Shown: positions 53,804 through 63,339 of the stretch, one piece after another
Layout of the letters: each line of letters begins with the position of its first letter
How positions within the stretch are numbered: position 1 is the first letter of the stretch
Assembly: GCF_002115785.1 (NCBI RefSeq)
Contig: NZ_JFJY01000005.1
Coordinates: 62,001-126,000 of the forward strand
DNA length: 64,000 bases
Direction: 5' to 3'
From: Thalassospira sp. MCCC 1A03138
GTDB lineage: Bacteria; Pseudomonadota; Alphaproteobacteria; Rhodospirillales; Thalassospiraceae
Position numbers and translations under genes: made by a program
Notes under the pieces: generated by a model
Told to the model about the DNA's origin: nothing
What the model saw: only the letters and a program-made list of their open reading frames with translations
Databases searched by the model: none

Positions 53804-55372
53804 CTAGCTGTAAACCGGATCGAGCGTCACGGTATAAAGTTCTTCGTCGGCAACATCGCGAAGCGACACGCGGAACTGTTCGTTTTCAGCATCGATATCG
53901 ACAAGGCCAAAGAATTGCAGGCCAAAGGATGGCGGCAGGTTTATGCCCTGCTCCTTGGTCGGATGTTTGGTAAACATCACCTGCGGGCCAAAGGTATTGT
54001 CCATGGCATTTGGCCCGAATGTTCCGGCATGAAGCGGGCCGGAAACAAATTCCCAGAACGGTTCGAAATCCTGGAACTGGGCCTTGTTCGGGTCATAGTA
54101 ATGGGCCGCGGTGTAATGCACATCGGCCGTCAGCCAGACGGTATTGAGAATACGGGCCGATTTGATGAAACGCAGCAGTTCTACAATGTCAAATTCGCGT
54201 CCGGCCGGGGCACCATCCCCATTGGCAAGGTTTTCGAAATTGTCGCCATCGCCAACCACCATGCCAATCGGCATATCGGATGCGATGACCTTCCAGGTGG
54301 CGTTGGAATTCAGAAGGCTGCGTTTAAGCCATTCGATCTGTTCCCGGCCAAGGAAGACGGTCTTGTCATTTGGTTCCGGGCTGTTATTGGCATCGTTTGC
54401 ACCACGATAGGTGCGCATATCAAGGAAAAAGATATCAAGCGACGGGCCGTAGGATACCTTGCGATAAACCCGCCCCGGTTCGGACGCATGTTCGGTGATC
54501 GGCAGCATTTCGCGAAACGCCCGGTTGGCACGTGCGGCCAGAAGGGATACCGATTTTTCGGTGTAACGGTCATCCCTCAGCATTTCACCCGGATACCAGT
54601 TATTGGTCACTTCGTGGTCGTCCCACTGGTAATAGACCGGGATCAGGCGGTTGAATTCGCGAACGTTTTTATCAAGCATGTTGTATTTATAATTGCCGCG
54701 AAACTCGGCAATGGTTTCGGCAACCTTGCCGGTATCCTCGGTCGTGATGTTTTTCCAGATATCGCCATCGGGCATTTTTGCCTCTGCGGCAAACGGGCCA
54801 TCGGCATAGATGGTATCGCCGGAATGGATGAAGAAGTCCGGGTTATGCCTGGTGATCGTGGCATAGGTTTTCATGCCGCCGCGATCCTCGTCAATGCCCC
54901 AGCCCTGCCCGGCCGTATCGCCCGACCAGCCAAACCGGATATTGCGCTTTGCCGCCGGTGCCGTACGGAAATGACCGATCGCCGGTTCGGACGATGCCCG
55001 GCCATCATCAAGATTTTCGAAATGGATTTTATAAAACACGTCCTGCCCGGCCGGCAGATCATTCAGGGCAAGCTTACCGGCAAAATCACGTTCCGGCAGA
55101 ACATCGACATGCGGAATTCTGACCGAACGTGAAAAGTTTTCCGTTGTGGCAATTTCGGTAATCATCCGTGACGCACGATCCGCACGGCCCCAGATACAGG
55201 CGGAATTGGCGGTGACGTCACCACTTTGCACCCCATGGGTGATCATTGGACGATCCGCCGCACGCGAAATGGACGGCATGAAAAATCCACCCATCGCCGA
55301 TGCCGCACCGGCCGTGGCCGTTACAGTGGCGGTCGTGGTCAGGAATTTTCGGCGGGAAAGACGAAAAGACAT
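53804..55372 (-). CDS. phoD: PhoD-family alkaline phosphatase, Tat-exported
   Basis: 522 residues. A twin-arginine signal (LSRRKFLTTTATVTATAGAA) directs folded export to the periplasm. The PhoD N-terminal domain and metallophosphatase domain follow, with metal ligands in GWSGDTAG, IHSGDTIYADG, YQWDDHEVTNNW and LTADVHYTAAHYY. PhoD enzymes hydrolyse phosphomonoesters and -diesters using Ca and Fe. The gene is monocistronic. Confidence 0.93.
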   Translation of the reverse strand: MSFRLSRRKFLTTTATVTATAGAASAMGGFFMPSISRAADRPMITHGVQSGDVTANSACIWGRADRASRMITEIATTENFSRSVRIPHVDVLPERDFAGKLALNDLPAGQDVFYKIHFENLDDGRASSEPAIGHFRTAPAAKRNIRFGWSGDTAGQGWGIDEDRGGMKTYATITRHNPDFFIHSGDTIYADGPFAAEAKMPDGDIWKNITTEDTGKVAETIAEFRGNYKYNMLDKNVREFNRLIPVYYQWDDHEVTNNWYPGEMLRDDRYTEKSVSLLAARANRAFREMLPITEHASEPGRVYRKVSYGPSLDIFFLDMRTYRGANDANNSPEPNDKTVFLGREQIEWLKRSLLNSNATWKVIASDMPIGMVVGDGDNFENLANGDGAPAGREFDIVELLRFIKSARILNTVWLTADVHYTAAHYYDPNKAQFQDFEPFWEFVSGPLHAGTFGPNAMDNTFGPQVMFTKHPTKEQGINLPPSFGLQFFGLVDIDAENEQFRVSLRDVADEELYTVTLDPVYS

Positions 55373-55383
55373 TGAAAGAACCC

Positions 55384-55398
55384 CTTCAAAATTTGAAG
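55384..55398. promoter_or_regulatory. Perfect palindrome just upstream of phoD
   Basis: CTTCAAA-A-TTTGAAG at 55384-55398, 11 bases before the start codon. It does not resemble a Pho box; one possible Pho half-site (CTGTCAT on the minus strand) lies at 55428-55434. It could be an operator or an RNA hairpin near the ribosome site. Confidence 0.35.
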
Positions 55399-55526
55399 TA
55401 ACACCTTGAAGAGTATGGCAAATTCAAATGACAGGACCGTTGCGGCCTCTTGATGGTTTTATCAACATTTGATGACAAAGGGTCGCGCATTACTACGGTT
55501 TGCTCCCGACCCTGTTTTCAAATGAA

Positions 55527-55558
55527 AAAAGGCCGGATGCGATTGCATCCGGCCTTTT
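55527..55558 (-). terminator. Terminator of the PBP1A gene
   Basis: A 14-base perfect stem: AAAAGGCCGGATGC (55527-55540) with GCATCCGGCCTTTT (55545-55558), loop GATT. It is symmetrical and can work in both directions. Confidence 0.85.
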
Positions 55559-55586
55559 AAACATCGCCGCAAAAACGCGGCAAAGA

Positions 55587-58016
55587 TCAGTAAATACCGC
55601 CCGGGCTGGTAACGCCGCCGGTATTGTTTTCGGCACCGACACCGCTGTAACCGGCATCGCCGCCATCAATGACGTTGTCATTCGATGACGGAATGGTGCC
55701 GGGTTTGAAAGCTTCCCAGATCACATTCTGATCCCCCGGGCGTGCCGGAAGGCCGGAACGGGCTTCGACGCGGACCATGCGAATGCCGGGCGGCGTACGG
55801 AATGGCACGGCCTTTGTGCCCTTTAATGCATCGCCCATGAACTGTTTGAAGATCGGGGCCGCGGCACTGGCCCCCTGCTCCTGATCGCCAAGCGAGCGGT
55901 TATCGTCAAAGCCGACATAAACACCGACGGCCAAGTCGGGCGAGAAGCCGACAAACCATGCATCGCGGCTATCGTTCGTGGTGCCGGTTTTACCCGCCAG
56001 CGGATAACCGAGTTCGCGAATGCGACGACCGGTTCCGCGTTCAACCACACCTTCAAGCATCGATACCATCTGGAACGCGCTTGCCGGGTCGGTCAGCTGT
56101 TCGCGGGTGTCGGGCAGTTCAGGGGGCATCTGATTACGGAAATCGACATCCTTGCATTCGCCACACTGACGTTCGTCACGACGATAGATCACTTCACCGC
56201 GGCGGTTCTGAATGCGGTCAATCAGGGTCGGGGTGATTTTCTTGCCGCCATTGACAAATTCCGCATAGGCAGCCGTCATCCGCATGACGGTGGTTTCCGC
56301 CGCACCAAGCGCCATCGAAAGAACCTGTGGCATATCATCGACAACACCGAAACGTTGCGCGTAATCGGCAACCTTGTCCATGCCGATGGTCTGTGCCAGA
56401 CGTACCGTCATCAGGTTACGCGACAGTTCGATCCCCAGACGCATGGTCGAAGGACCATAGAACTTGCCGCTATAGTTGCCCGGTTTCCATTTGCCAAGCC
56501 CCGGCCCCTGATCAATCACGAATGGCGCATCAAGCACCAGCGTCGATGGGGTAAAGCCCTGATCAAGGGCGGCCAGGTAAACAAACGGCTTGAAGGCAGA
56601 ACCGGGCTGACGACGGGCCTGGGTCGCGCGGTTGAATTTCGACATGTCATGCGAAAAACCGCCCGACATTGCCAAAACACGCCCGGTATGAGGGTCCATC
56701 GCGACAAGTGCGCCATTGACCGCAGGAATCTGGCGCAGGCCATAGGTATTGGGCGGCAGTTCTTCGCCGTCAAGTTCCGCAAAATGCCTTACATAGATCA
56801 CATCACCCGGCGACAGAACATCCGACGGGCTGTTGACCGCAGCACCAAGCTTCTGGCCTTCTTTCCACGGGCGCGCCCATGTCAGGAAGCGAAGCGGAAT
56901 GCGGCCCTGCTTGCCCGACAGAAGACCCAGGGTTGCTTCTTCGGCACTGACACGCAGAACAACGGCCTTGTCCCATGGCAAATCATTGGGGGTTTCGACT
57001 TCGCGCAGTTTCTGCTGCCAGTCATCGGCCAGATCGATATTGGTGATCGGACCGCGCCAGCCATGACGGCGGTCATATTCCACAAGCCCTTCGACCAGCG
57101 CCTGATCGGCAATGGTCTGCAGGCGCGGATCAACCGTCGAGCGGACCGACAGCCCGCCATCATAAAGCATGTTTTCGCCGTAACGGTCGACCAGCTGGCG
57201 ACGGACTTCCTCGGCGAAGAAATCAGCACGATAGGTATCAACCGACTGGCGTTCCTTGGCAATCAGCGGGCTTGCCCACGCGTTCTGTGCTTCGGTCTCG
57301 GTGATGAATTTTTCTTCGAGCATCCGGCCAATCACCCAGTTACGGCGCGCCTTGGCTTCGTCATGATTGCGGACCGGATGATAATTCGACGGTGCCTTTG
57401 GCAGGGCGGCAAGATAGGCCGCTTCCTCGATATTGATTTCATCAAGGGACTTATCGAAATACCGCAACGCCGCCGCCGCAACGCCATAGCTGCCATTACC
57501 GAGGTAAATCTCGTTCAGATACAGTTCAAGGATATGTTCCTTGGAAAAGGCGCGTTCGATACGGAATGAAAGGATCGCTTCCTTGACCTTGCGTTCATAG
57601 GAAACTTCGCTGGTCAGAAGGAAGTTTTTGGCAACCTGCTGGGTGATGGTCGATGCACCGACCGGACGCTTACCCGTGCCCATATTGACAACGTTGGTCA
57701 CGGCTGCGCGCAGCACGGATGCGAAATCGATGCCCGGATGGCTGAAAAAGTTTTTATCCTCGGCCGCGACAAACGCATCGACAACAACATGCGGGATCGA
57801 GGTGATCGGCACGAAAACGCGTTTTTCACGCGCATATTCGGCGATCAATGCCCCGTCACTGGCATGGACGCGTGTCATGACTTCGGGTTCGTAGTTTTCA
57901 AGCTGGGTGTAATCGGGCAAGTCCTGACCGAAATGCCAGAAGATCGCCAGAACGCCGATCCCGCCAGCAATTGCCATCAGGAAAAGCACACCGAAAATAC
58001 TTAGTAAAATACGCAT
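55587..58016 (-). CDS. mrcA: Penicillin-binding protein 1A (bifunctional transglycosylase/transpeptidase)
   Basis: 809 residues from ATG 58016; the frame extends to 58151 without support. There is one N-terminal membrane helix (LLSIFGVLFLMAIAGGIGVL). The GT51 domain has its catalytic Glu in VAAEDKNFFSHPGIDF. The transpeptidase has the Ser nucleophile in GSAFKPFVYL, S-x-N in ELSRNLMT and K-T-G in LAGKTGTTND. The C-terminus is Asn/Gly-rich. It polymerises and cross-links peptidoglycan in the periplasm. It is followed upstream by amiC on the same strand. Confidence 0.95.
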   Translation of the reverse strand: MRILLSIFGVLFLMAIAGGIGVLAIFWHFGQDLPDYTQLENYEPEVMTRVHASDGALIAEYAREKRVFVPITSIPHVVVDAFVAAEDKNFFSHPGIDFASVLRAAVTNVVNMGTGKRPVGASTITQQVAKNFLLTSEVSYERKVKEAILSFRIERAFSKEHILELYLNEIYLGNGSYGVAAAALRYFDKSLDEINIEEAAYLAALPKAPSNYHPVRNHDEAKARRNWVIGRMLEEKFITETEAQNAWASPLIAKERQSVDTYRADFFAEEVRRQLVDRYGENMLYDGGLSVRSTVDPRLQTIADQALVEGLVEYDRRHGWRGPITNIDLADDWQQKLREVETPNDLPWDKAVVLRVSAEEATLGLLSGKQGRIPLRFLTWARPWKEGQKLGAAVNSPSDVLSPGDVIYVRHFAELDGEELPPNTYGLRQIPAVNGALVAMDPHTGRVLAMSGGFSHDMSKFNRATQARRQPGSAFKPFVYLAALDQGFTPSTLVLDAPFVIDQGPGLGKWKPGNYSGKFYGPSTMRLGIELSRNLMTVRLAQTIGMDKVADYAQRFGVVDDMPQVLSMALGAAETTVMRMTAAYAEFVNGGKKITPTLIDRIQNRRGEVIYRRDERQCGECKDVDFRNQMPPELPDTREQLTDPASAFQMVSMLEGVVERGTGRRIRELGYPLAGKTGTTNDSRDAWFVGFSPDLAVGVYVGFDDNRSLGDQEQGASAAAPIFKQFMGDALKGTKAVPFRTPPGIRMVRVEARSGLPARPGDQNVIWEAFKPGTIPSSNDNVIDGGDAGYSGVGAENNTGGVTSPGGIY

Positions 58017-58293
58017 AAACAGGTCTTTATCATTTTGCTGTTTTGGCCTGATCCGGTTTGGCGCGCACCAAAGCGCACATTTCGGAGAATTGCAATCAGC
58101 CTTATCATAGCGGCAAAAAAGTGACGGCGTTGTGACACTGCGCACGGCCACCGTATTTTCTGTCCCGACCGGGCACGGATTATAGCCCTACCGCCCCGTC
58201 AAAGCGAGAGTCGGAAATTCCACTGCACGGAAAAGTTATGCAAATTGCCGATGTGATTTTCGAAATCAGGGAACCAAGTCCTTAGAACGAGGC

Positions 58294-59589
58294 TTAGAAC
58301 TTATGTTTTTCGAAATAGATATCGATGGCACGCAGCACGGCTTCGGCGACCTTGCGCCGATGTGCCGGGCTTTGCAAAAGCTTGGCATCCGTCGGGTTGG
58401 ACAAATATCCCATTTCAAACAGGGCTGAGGGGATATCAGGGGCCTTGAGCACGGCAAAGCCCGCGAAGCGATGCGTACGGCGTTGCAACTCAATGCTTTT
58501 TCCAAGTTCGGTGACCATATTGGCAGCAAGGGTTGCCGACAGGTTCATGGTTTCGCGCTGTGCCAGATCGATCAGGATGCTTTGCACCAACGAGTTTTCT
58601 TCCGACAGGTCAATACCGGCAATCACGTCGGCCTTGTTTTCCTTTGACGCCAGGGCGGCGGCTTCTTTGTCCGATGCGTTTTCAGACAGGGTATAGACCG
58701 ATGCACCGCGATGTTTGGAATTGCCAATCGAGTCCGCATGCAGGGAAATAAACAAGTCGGCACCGTTTTTACGCGCGATTTCAGTTCGCTGGCGCAATTT
58801 CAGGAACACGTCCTTGTCGCGTGTCAGAAGCACACGATACCGGCCGGAATCGGTCAGAACCTTTTCAACTTCGCGGGCGGCGGCAAGTGTCAGATCCTTT
58901 TCATAGACCCCGCCAACCCCGATTGCGCCGGGATCAACCCCGCCGTGACCGGCATCAATCGCAATCAGCGGCTTTTCCGAACCACCCCGACCGGATTCCA
59001 CCGCCACATCGGCACTTTGTTCAGTAGCACTGGTGTCGTTGCGGCTGCGTGCGGAATAGGCGACCATGCTTTCGCGTGATGCGGTCATAAAGGCGTCACG
59101 CTTGGCGGGCGACAAATCGACCACCAGACGATGCGGTTTGCCTTCGGACGCGGGCAGCGTGAAGATTTTTGAAACAAGTGCCGGTTCGGCAACGTCAAGA
59201 ACCACACGGAAGGTGCCCGGCTTAAACAGCCCGTAACGCAATCCCGAAATCAGGCCCCCGCCCGATGTTACCTTGCCCGGGGGGGCGGTCCATTCGATTT
59301 CGGGCATGTCGATGATGACACGATATGGATCGGGCAGCAGAAAATAGCTGAACTCGACACTACGATCGAGATCAATGACAAAGCGGGTATAGTCGGGATA
59401 AACGCCAAGGCGCGCGCCAAGAACCTTTGTTTCCTGCGCATTTGCCGTGGCAGAACCGCCGACACAGATCATCATCGCCAGAAAAAGCGACAAACAGAGT
59501 GCAGCAACAATTCGGGCCGGTTTTTGCCCGACCAAGAACAGCGTTTCTGCCGTCGCATTCACCTGCGAACCCGTTTGAACTGATACCAT
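58294..59589 (-). CDS. amiC: N-acetylmuramoyl-L-alanine amidase (AmiC-type)
   Basis: 431 residues: signal segment (IVAALCLSLFLAMMICVGG), an AMIN septum-targeting domain (GARLGVYPDYTRFVIDLDR) and a C-terminal zinc Amidase_3 domain. Zinc ligands and catalytic residues are in AIDAGHGGVDPGAIG, YEKDLTLAA, ISLHADSIGN and FEMGYLSNPTDA. It splits septal peptidoglycan during division and is normally activated by EnvC/NlpD-type LytM proteins. The start at 59589 is preferred; the frame extends to 59727 into a region more likely noncoding. Confidence 0.92.
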   Translation of the reverse strand: MVSVQTGSQVNATAETLFLVGQKPARIVAALCLSLFLAMMICVGGSATANAQETKVLGARLGVYPDYTRFVIDLDRSVEFSYFLLPDPYRVIIDMPEIEWTAPPGKVTSGGGLISGLRYGLFKPGTFRVVLDVAEPALVSKIFTLPASEGKPHRLVVDLSPAKRDAFMTASRESMVAYSARSRNDTSATEQSADVAVESGRGGSEKPLIAIDAGHGGVDPGAIGVGGVYEKDLTLAAAREVEKVLTDSGRYRVLLTRDKDVFLKLRQRTEIARKNGADLFISLHADSIGNSKHRGASVYTLSENASDKEAAALASKENKADVIAGIDLSEENSLVQSILIDLAQRETMNLSATLAANMVTELGKSIELQRRTHRFAGFAVLKAPDIPSALFEMGYLSNPTDAKLLQSPAHRRKVAEAVLRAIDIYFEKHKF

Positions 59590-60245
59590 CGCCCTGCTGC
59601 GTTTATCCTGAGAATGCGGAGTAGTTTTAGACTGGTTGTCTGCGTTTATAACAATGCGTTGGTTAACGGGCAATTGACTGCCCGAGAAACACGCGACGCG
59701 CACAACATTCTTCGTTTCGATGTCCATTACATTAATGTAAACGGTAAAAACATTGCAGTATCATGGATTTGGCATAAGGCATCCGTGATTGGCGCAATCG
59801 GGCGAAAAACTTCGCGATTTTAAATTCAACCACAACAAAGTCATCGGACAACGTAACAAAACTGTTTGTCGCGGGACTTCAAAAGGGATATGTTGCACCC
59901 GAGATTCCTATGCCTTGCGGTGTGAACCTTGTTAATCCGCCAGGCTGAGGACGCGACGAGGCCAGTTCTCGGGTCGGTGTCTCGGTGACGCGGCAATTCC
60001 CGCTCCCGATAGAGCCCTCCCATTCAAGGCTGTCTTGGCGCGCTCGAGATTACGCAACCAATTTTTGTTTCAACACCAAAACCAGGTCCGAACCGGAAGA
60101 GCAGCCGAAACGCGATGAACCAGATATATACAGGACATATCGCGACCTTTATGGACGGCGCCTCCGGATACGCCGGTTTATTTGCATACCAGCGCAACAT
60201 CGCTTTACGCAGGAAACTGGCGGGACCTTTAGGAACAGGTTCCGA
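59590..60245 (+). other. Long leader region of rne
   Basis: 656 bases between the divergent amiC and rne starts. No gene is supported. RNase E genes often have long structured 5' leaders through which the enzyme controls its own mRNA, and this region fits that expectation. Short inverted repeats are present but I cannot name a known element. A 68-codon frame at 60115-60321 overlaps the rne start and is not convincing. Confidence 0.45.
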
Positions 60246-63200
60246 ATGGTCAAACGCATGCTCATCGATGCAACGCACACGGAAGAAAGCCGTGTCGTTG
60301 TTATTAATGGAAATCGCCTAGAAGAATACGACGTCGAAACTTCGACCAAGAAGCAGATAAAAGGAAATATCTATCTCGCGAAAGTGACGCGTGTAGAACC
60401 GTCCCTGCAGGCGGCCTTCGTCGATTACGGCGGAAACCGCCATGGTTTCCTCGCCTTTAGCGAAATTCATTCAGACTACTACCAGATCCCGGTCGCAGAT
60501 CGCGAAGCCCTTTCGCGTAGTCATAGTGACGTCAAGGATGCCGACATCGTCGAAGACAATATCGGCGACGCATCCGAGGGTAACGATACCCCGAAAAAAG
60601 AAAAGAAACCGGCCCGCACCCGCAATCGCCGCAAACCGCGTGCGAAAGCATCGGACGAAACCGCAGTTGCAACCGATGCAGAAGCACCGGCAACCGACGA
60701 AAACGCCGATAACGCGGAAACTGTTGCGGCCGACGCCCCGCAGGAAAATGACGCTGCTGCAAGTGATGATGCGAACGATGAAGACGCAAAACCGCGCCGT
60801 CGTCGCCCCCGCAACCGTCGCAAGAAATCCGATGAGGTCGAGGCATCTGGTGATGACACCGCCGACGCATCGTCGAACGATGGTGATGATACCGATGGTT
60901 CGGGCGGCGGAAATGCTGCCATGTCAGCAGAAATTGCCGAACTGACCGTCGATATCGAAACCGAGCCGGCCGGTGCCGCCGAGGAAGAAGACATTGATGA
61001 TCTGGGCGGCGATGACGGGGATGAATTCTCCGACAGTCATCGTCCGCAGATGCAGAAGCGCTACAAGATTCAGGAAGTGATCAAGCGCCGCCAGATCCTG
61101 CTTGTGCAGGTGGTCAAGGAAGAACGCGGTAACAAGGGTGCTGCGCTTTCGACCTTCCTGTCGCTGGCGGGTCGTTATTGCGTTCTGATGCCAAATACCC
61201 CGCGCGGTGGCGGCATTTCGCGCAAGATCACCAATGCACAGGATCGCAAGCGCCTGAAATCCATTCTGGCCGAACTGGAAATTCCGGATGGCATGGCCGT
61301 TATCGTGCGTACCGCCGGTTCGGAACGCACCAAGGCCGAGATTAAACGCGACTTCGATTATCTGATGCGTTTGTGGGATCGTATTCGCGAAACCACCCTT
61401 CAGAGCCAGGCACCGTGCCTGATTTATGAAGAAGCCGATCTGATCAAACGTTCCATCCGTGACCTTTATGCACGCGATGTTGATGAAGTTCTGGTCGAAG
61501 GTGACGAAGGTTACCGGATCGCCAAAGACTTCATGAAGATGCTGATGCCGTCACATGCGAAGCGTGTGCAGCCTTACAAGGATCAGGGTGTTCCGCTGTT
61601 CCACCGCTTTCAGGTGGAAAGCCAGCTTGACGCGATGCTCAATCCGGTCGTTCAGCTTAAATCGGGGGGGTATATCGTTATCAACCCAACCGAGGCACTG
61701 GTCGCGATTGACGTTAACTCGGGCCGTTCGACCCGTGAACGCAACATCGAAGAAACCGCATACAAAACCAACCTTGAAGCCGCCGAAGAACTCGCACGCC
61801 AGCTGCGTCTGCGTGACCTTGCCGGTCTGATCGTTGTCGACTTCATTGACATGGAAGACCACCGCAATCAGGCATCGGTTGAACGCAAGCTTAAAGAAGC
61901 CATGCGCAATGACCGTGCCCGCCTGCAGATCGGTCGTATCAGCCCATTCGGCTTGCTTGAAATGTCGCGCCAGCGCCTGCGTCCGTCGCTTGTTGAAAGC
62001 GCGTTCGAGGTTTGCGCACATTGCCGCGGTGTCGGCCTTGTCCGTTCGATCGAAAGTGCCGCCCTTCACCTTCTGCGCGTTCTTGAAGAAGAAGGCATGC
62101 GTCGTCGTTCCGGTGCACTTACCGTGCATGTTGCAAGCGAAGTCGCACTCTATATCCTGAACCGCAAACGCGATACACTGGCCGAAATCGAACAGCGTTA
62201 TGGCTTCACCGTCATGATCTTTGGCGATGACAGCCTGATTTCGCCAGATCACCGGATTGAACGGTCACGTGCGAAAAAAGGTGACGAAGAAGAAGCCCTG
62301 CCGGTTCTGAACACCGACAGCGTATCTTTGACCGCGATTGAAAGCCCGGTTGAACCGGACGAAGACGACGAAGAAGAAGACGTCGCCGAAGCCCGTGATA
62401 CCCGTGATCAGCGCGACGACGATGATCAGGGTAATAAACGTCGCCGTCGCCGTCGCCGCCGTCGTGGCCGAAATGATGAACGTGATGACCGTGATGATCA
62501 GAACCAAGCCGATGATGCATCAGATGATGCAGCCGGTTCGTCGGATCGCGGTGATCAGGACGATAACGAAGATGATGACGACGACGAAGCACAGCGCAAA
62601 CGCCGCCGTCGCGGCAAACGTGGTGGACGCCGTCGTTCACGCCGTCAGGAATTTGAAAACGCACCGCGTGTCAAATCGCCTGCCGATGATGCACAGGCAA
62701 CTGCCCTTCGCCGGGATCGTGATCACAGCGCACCGGAAGGCCATGCTGATGATCAGGTTGTTGATGCCGACAGCGAAGATCAGGATGCAGACAGCTTTGA
62801 TCAGGAAGGTATCCGCGCCGGTCGCCAGCGCAGCACAACCGCACCGGCACCGGCACGGCCGCGCCGCGAACGTCGTGATCGCAATGACAATCGTCGCAAC
62901 AGGCGGGATCGCAATGACCGGGGTGATGTGAAAAACATCCCGATCCAGAGCGGCCCGGCCCCCGAAACAGCGCAAGAAATCGCCAAGGAAACGGCTTCGG
63001 CACCCGCTCAAAGCCCAGCCGAAAAATCGGTAGCAACCCCGGCGGAAACCGCGGTGGAAAAACCGGCAAGCTCGGCCCCTGCCCCCACGGGAGCACCAGC
63101 AGCGGAGAAATCCGAACCGAAGGCAGAGCCGAAAAAACCGGCACCAAAAGCCGAAAACACATCGGAACCGGTGGCGAGTGAACCCGCGGCTGACGAACCG

Positions 63201-63257
63201 GCAAAAGACGAAAAACCCAAGTCGAAGAAACGCGGCTGGTGGAGCCTTGGTCGTTAA
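60246..63257 (+). CDS. rne: Ribonuclease E
   Basis: 1003 residues. The start at 60246 (MVKRMLIDATH) matches the family and has AGGAACAGG upstream. The S1 domain is interrupted at about residues 88-264 by a low-complexity acidic/basic insertion typical of alphaproteobacterial RNase E. The DNase I-like catalytic part has its Asp residues in VAIDVNSGRSTRERN and IVVDFIDMEDHRN, and the zinc link is CAHCRGVG. The C-terminal half is disordered with Arg-rich RNA-binding runs. The last residues, KKRGWWSLGR, match the GWW motif that binds PNPase in Caulobacter. It is the core of the RNA degradosome. Confidence 0.95.
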   Translation: MVKRMLIDATHTEESRVVVINGNRLEEYDVETSTKKQIKGNIYLAKVTRVEPSLQAAFVDYGGNRHGFLAFSEIHSDYYQIPVADREALSRSHSDVKDADIVEDNIGDASEGNDTPKKEKKPARTRNRRKPRAKASDETAVATDAEAPATDENADNAETVAADAPQENDAAASDDANDEDAKPRRRRPRNRRKKSDEVEASGDDTADASSNDGDDTDGSGGGNAAMSAEIAELTVDIETEPAGAAEEEDIDDLGGDDGDEFSDSHRPQMQKRYKIQEVIKRRQILLVQVVKEERGNKGAALSTFLSLAGRYCVLMPNTPRGGGISRKITNAQDRKRLKSILAELEIPDGMAVIVRTAGSERTKAEIKRDFDYLMRLWDRIRETTLQSQAPCLIYEEADLIKRSIRDLYARDVDEVLVEGDEGYRIAKDFMKMLMPSHAKRVQPYKDQGVPLFHRFQVESQLDAMLNPVVQLKSGGYIVINPTEALVAIDVNSGRSTRERNIEETAYKTNLEAAEELARQLRLRDLAGLIVVDFIDMEDHRNQASVERKLKEAMRNDRARLQIGRISPFGLLEMSRQRLRPSLVESAFEVCAHCRGVGLVRSIESAALHLLRVLEEEGMRRRSGALTVHVASEVALYILNRKRDTLAEIEQRYGFTVMIFGDDSLISPDHRIERSRAKKGDEEEALPVLNTDSVSLTAIESPVEPDEDDEEEDVAEARDTRDQRDDDDQGNKRRRRRRRRRGRNDERDDRDDQNQADDASDDAAGSSDRGDQDDNEDDDDDEAQRKRRRRGKRGGRRRSRRQEFENAPRVKSPADDAQATALRRDRDHSAPEGHADDQVVDADSEDQDADSFDQEGIRAGRQRSTTAPAPARPRRERRDRNDNRRNRRDRNDRGDVKNIPIQSGPAPETAQEIAKETASAPAQSPAEKSVATPAETAVEKPASSAPAPTGAPAAEKSEPKAEPKKPAPKAENTSEPVASEPAADEPAKDEKPKSKKRGWWSLGR

Positions 63258-63278
63258 GATCAGGACCCGATAAAACCC

Positions 63279-63310
63279 AAAAGGGCTGCCGAACATTCGG
63301 CAGCCCTTTT
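63279..63310 (+). terminator. Terminator of rne
   Basis: AAAAGGGCTGCCG (63279-63291) pairs with CGGCAGCCCTTTT (63298-63310), followed by TCG. It is symmetric, so it may also end the convergent aminotransferase gene. Confidence 0.85.
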
Positions 63311-63339
63311 TCGTTGCACCCTGTTTTAAGATGAGGGGC

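Noticed and set aside
55428..55434. Pho box for phoD
   Set aside because: Only one half-site (CTGTCAT) is convincing; the second half at the right spacing is poor.
59614..59823. 69-codon frame antisense to the amiC upstream region
   Set aside because: No ribosome site and located in what is more likely promoter DNA.
60115..60321. 68-codon frame overlapping the rne start as a possible upstream ORF
   Set aside because: Weak ribosome site and no resemblance to a known leader peptide; kept only as part of the rne leader.
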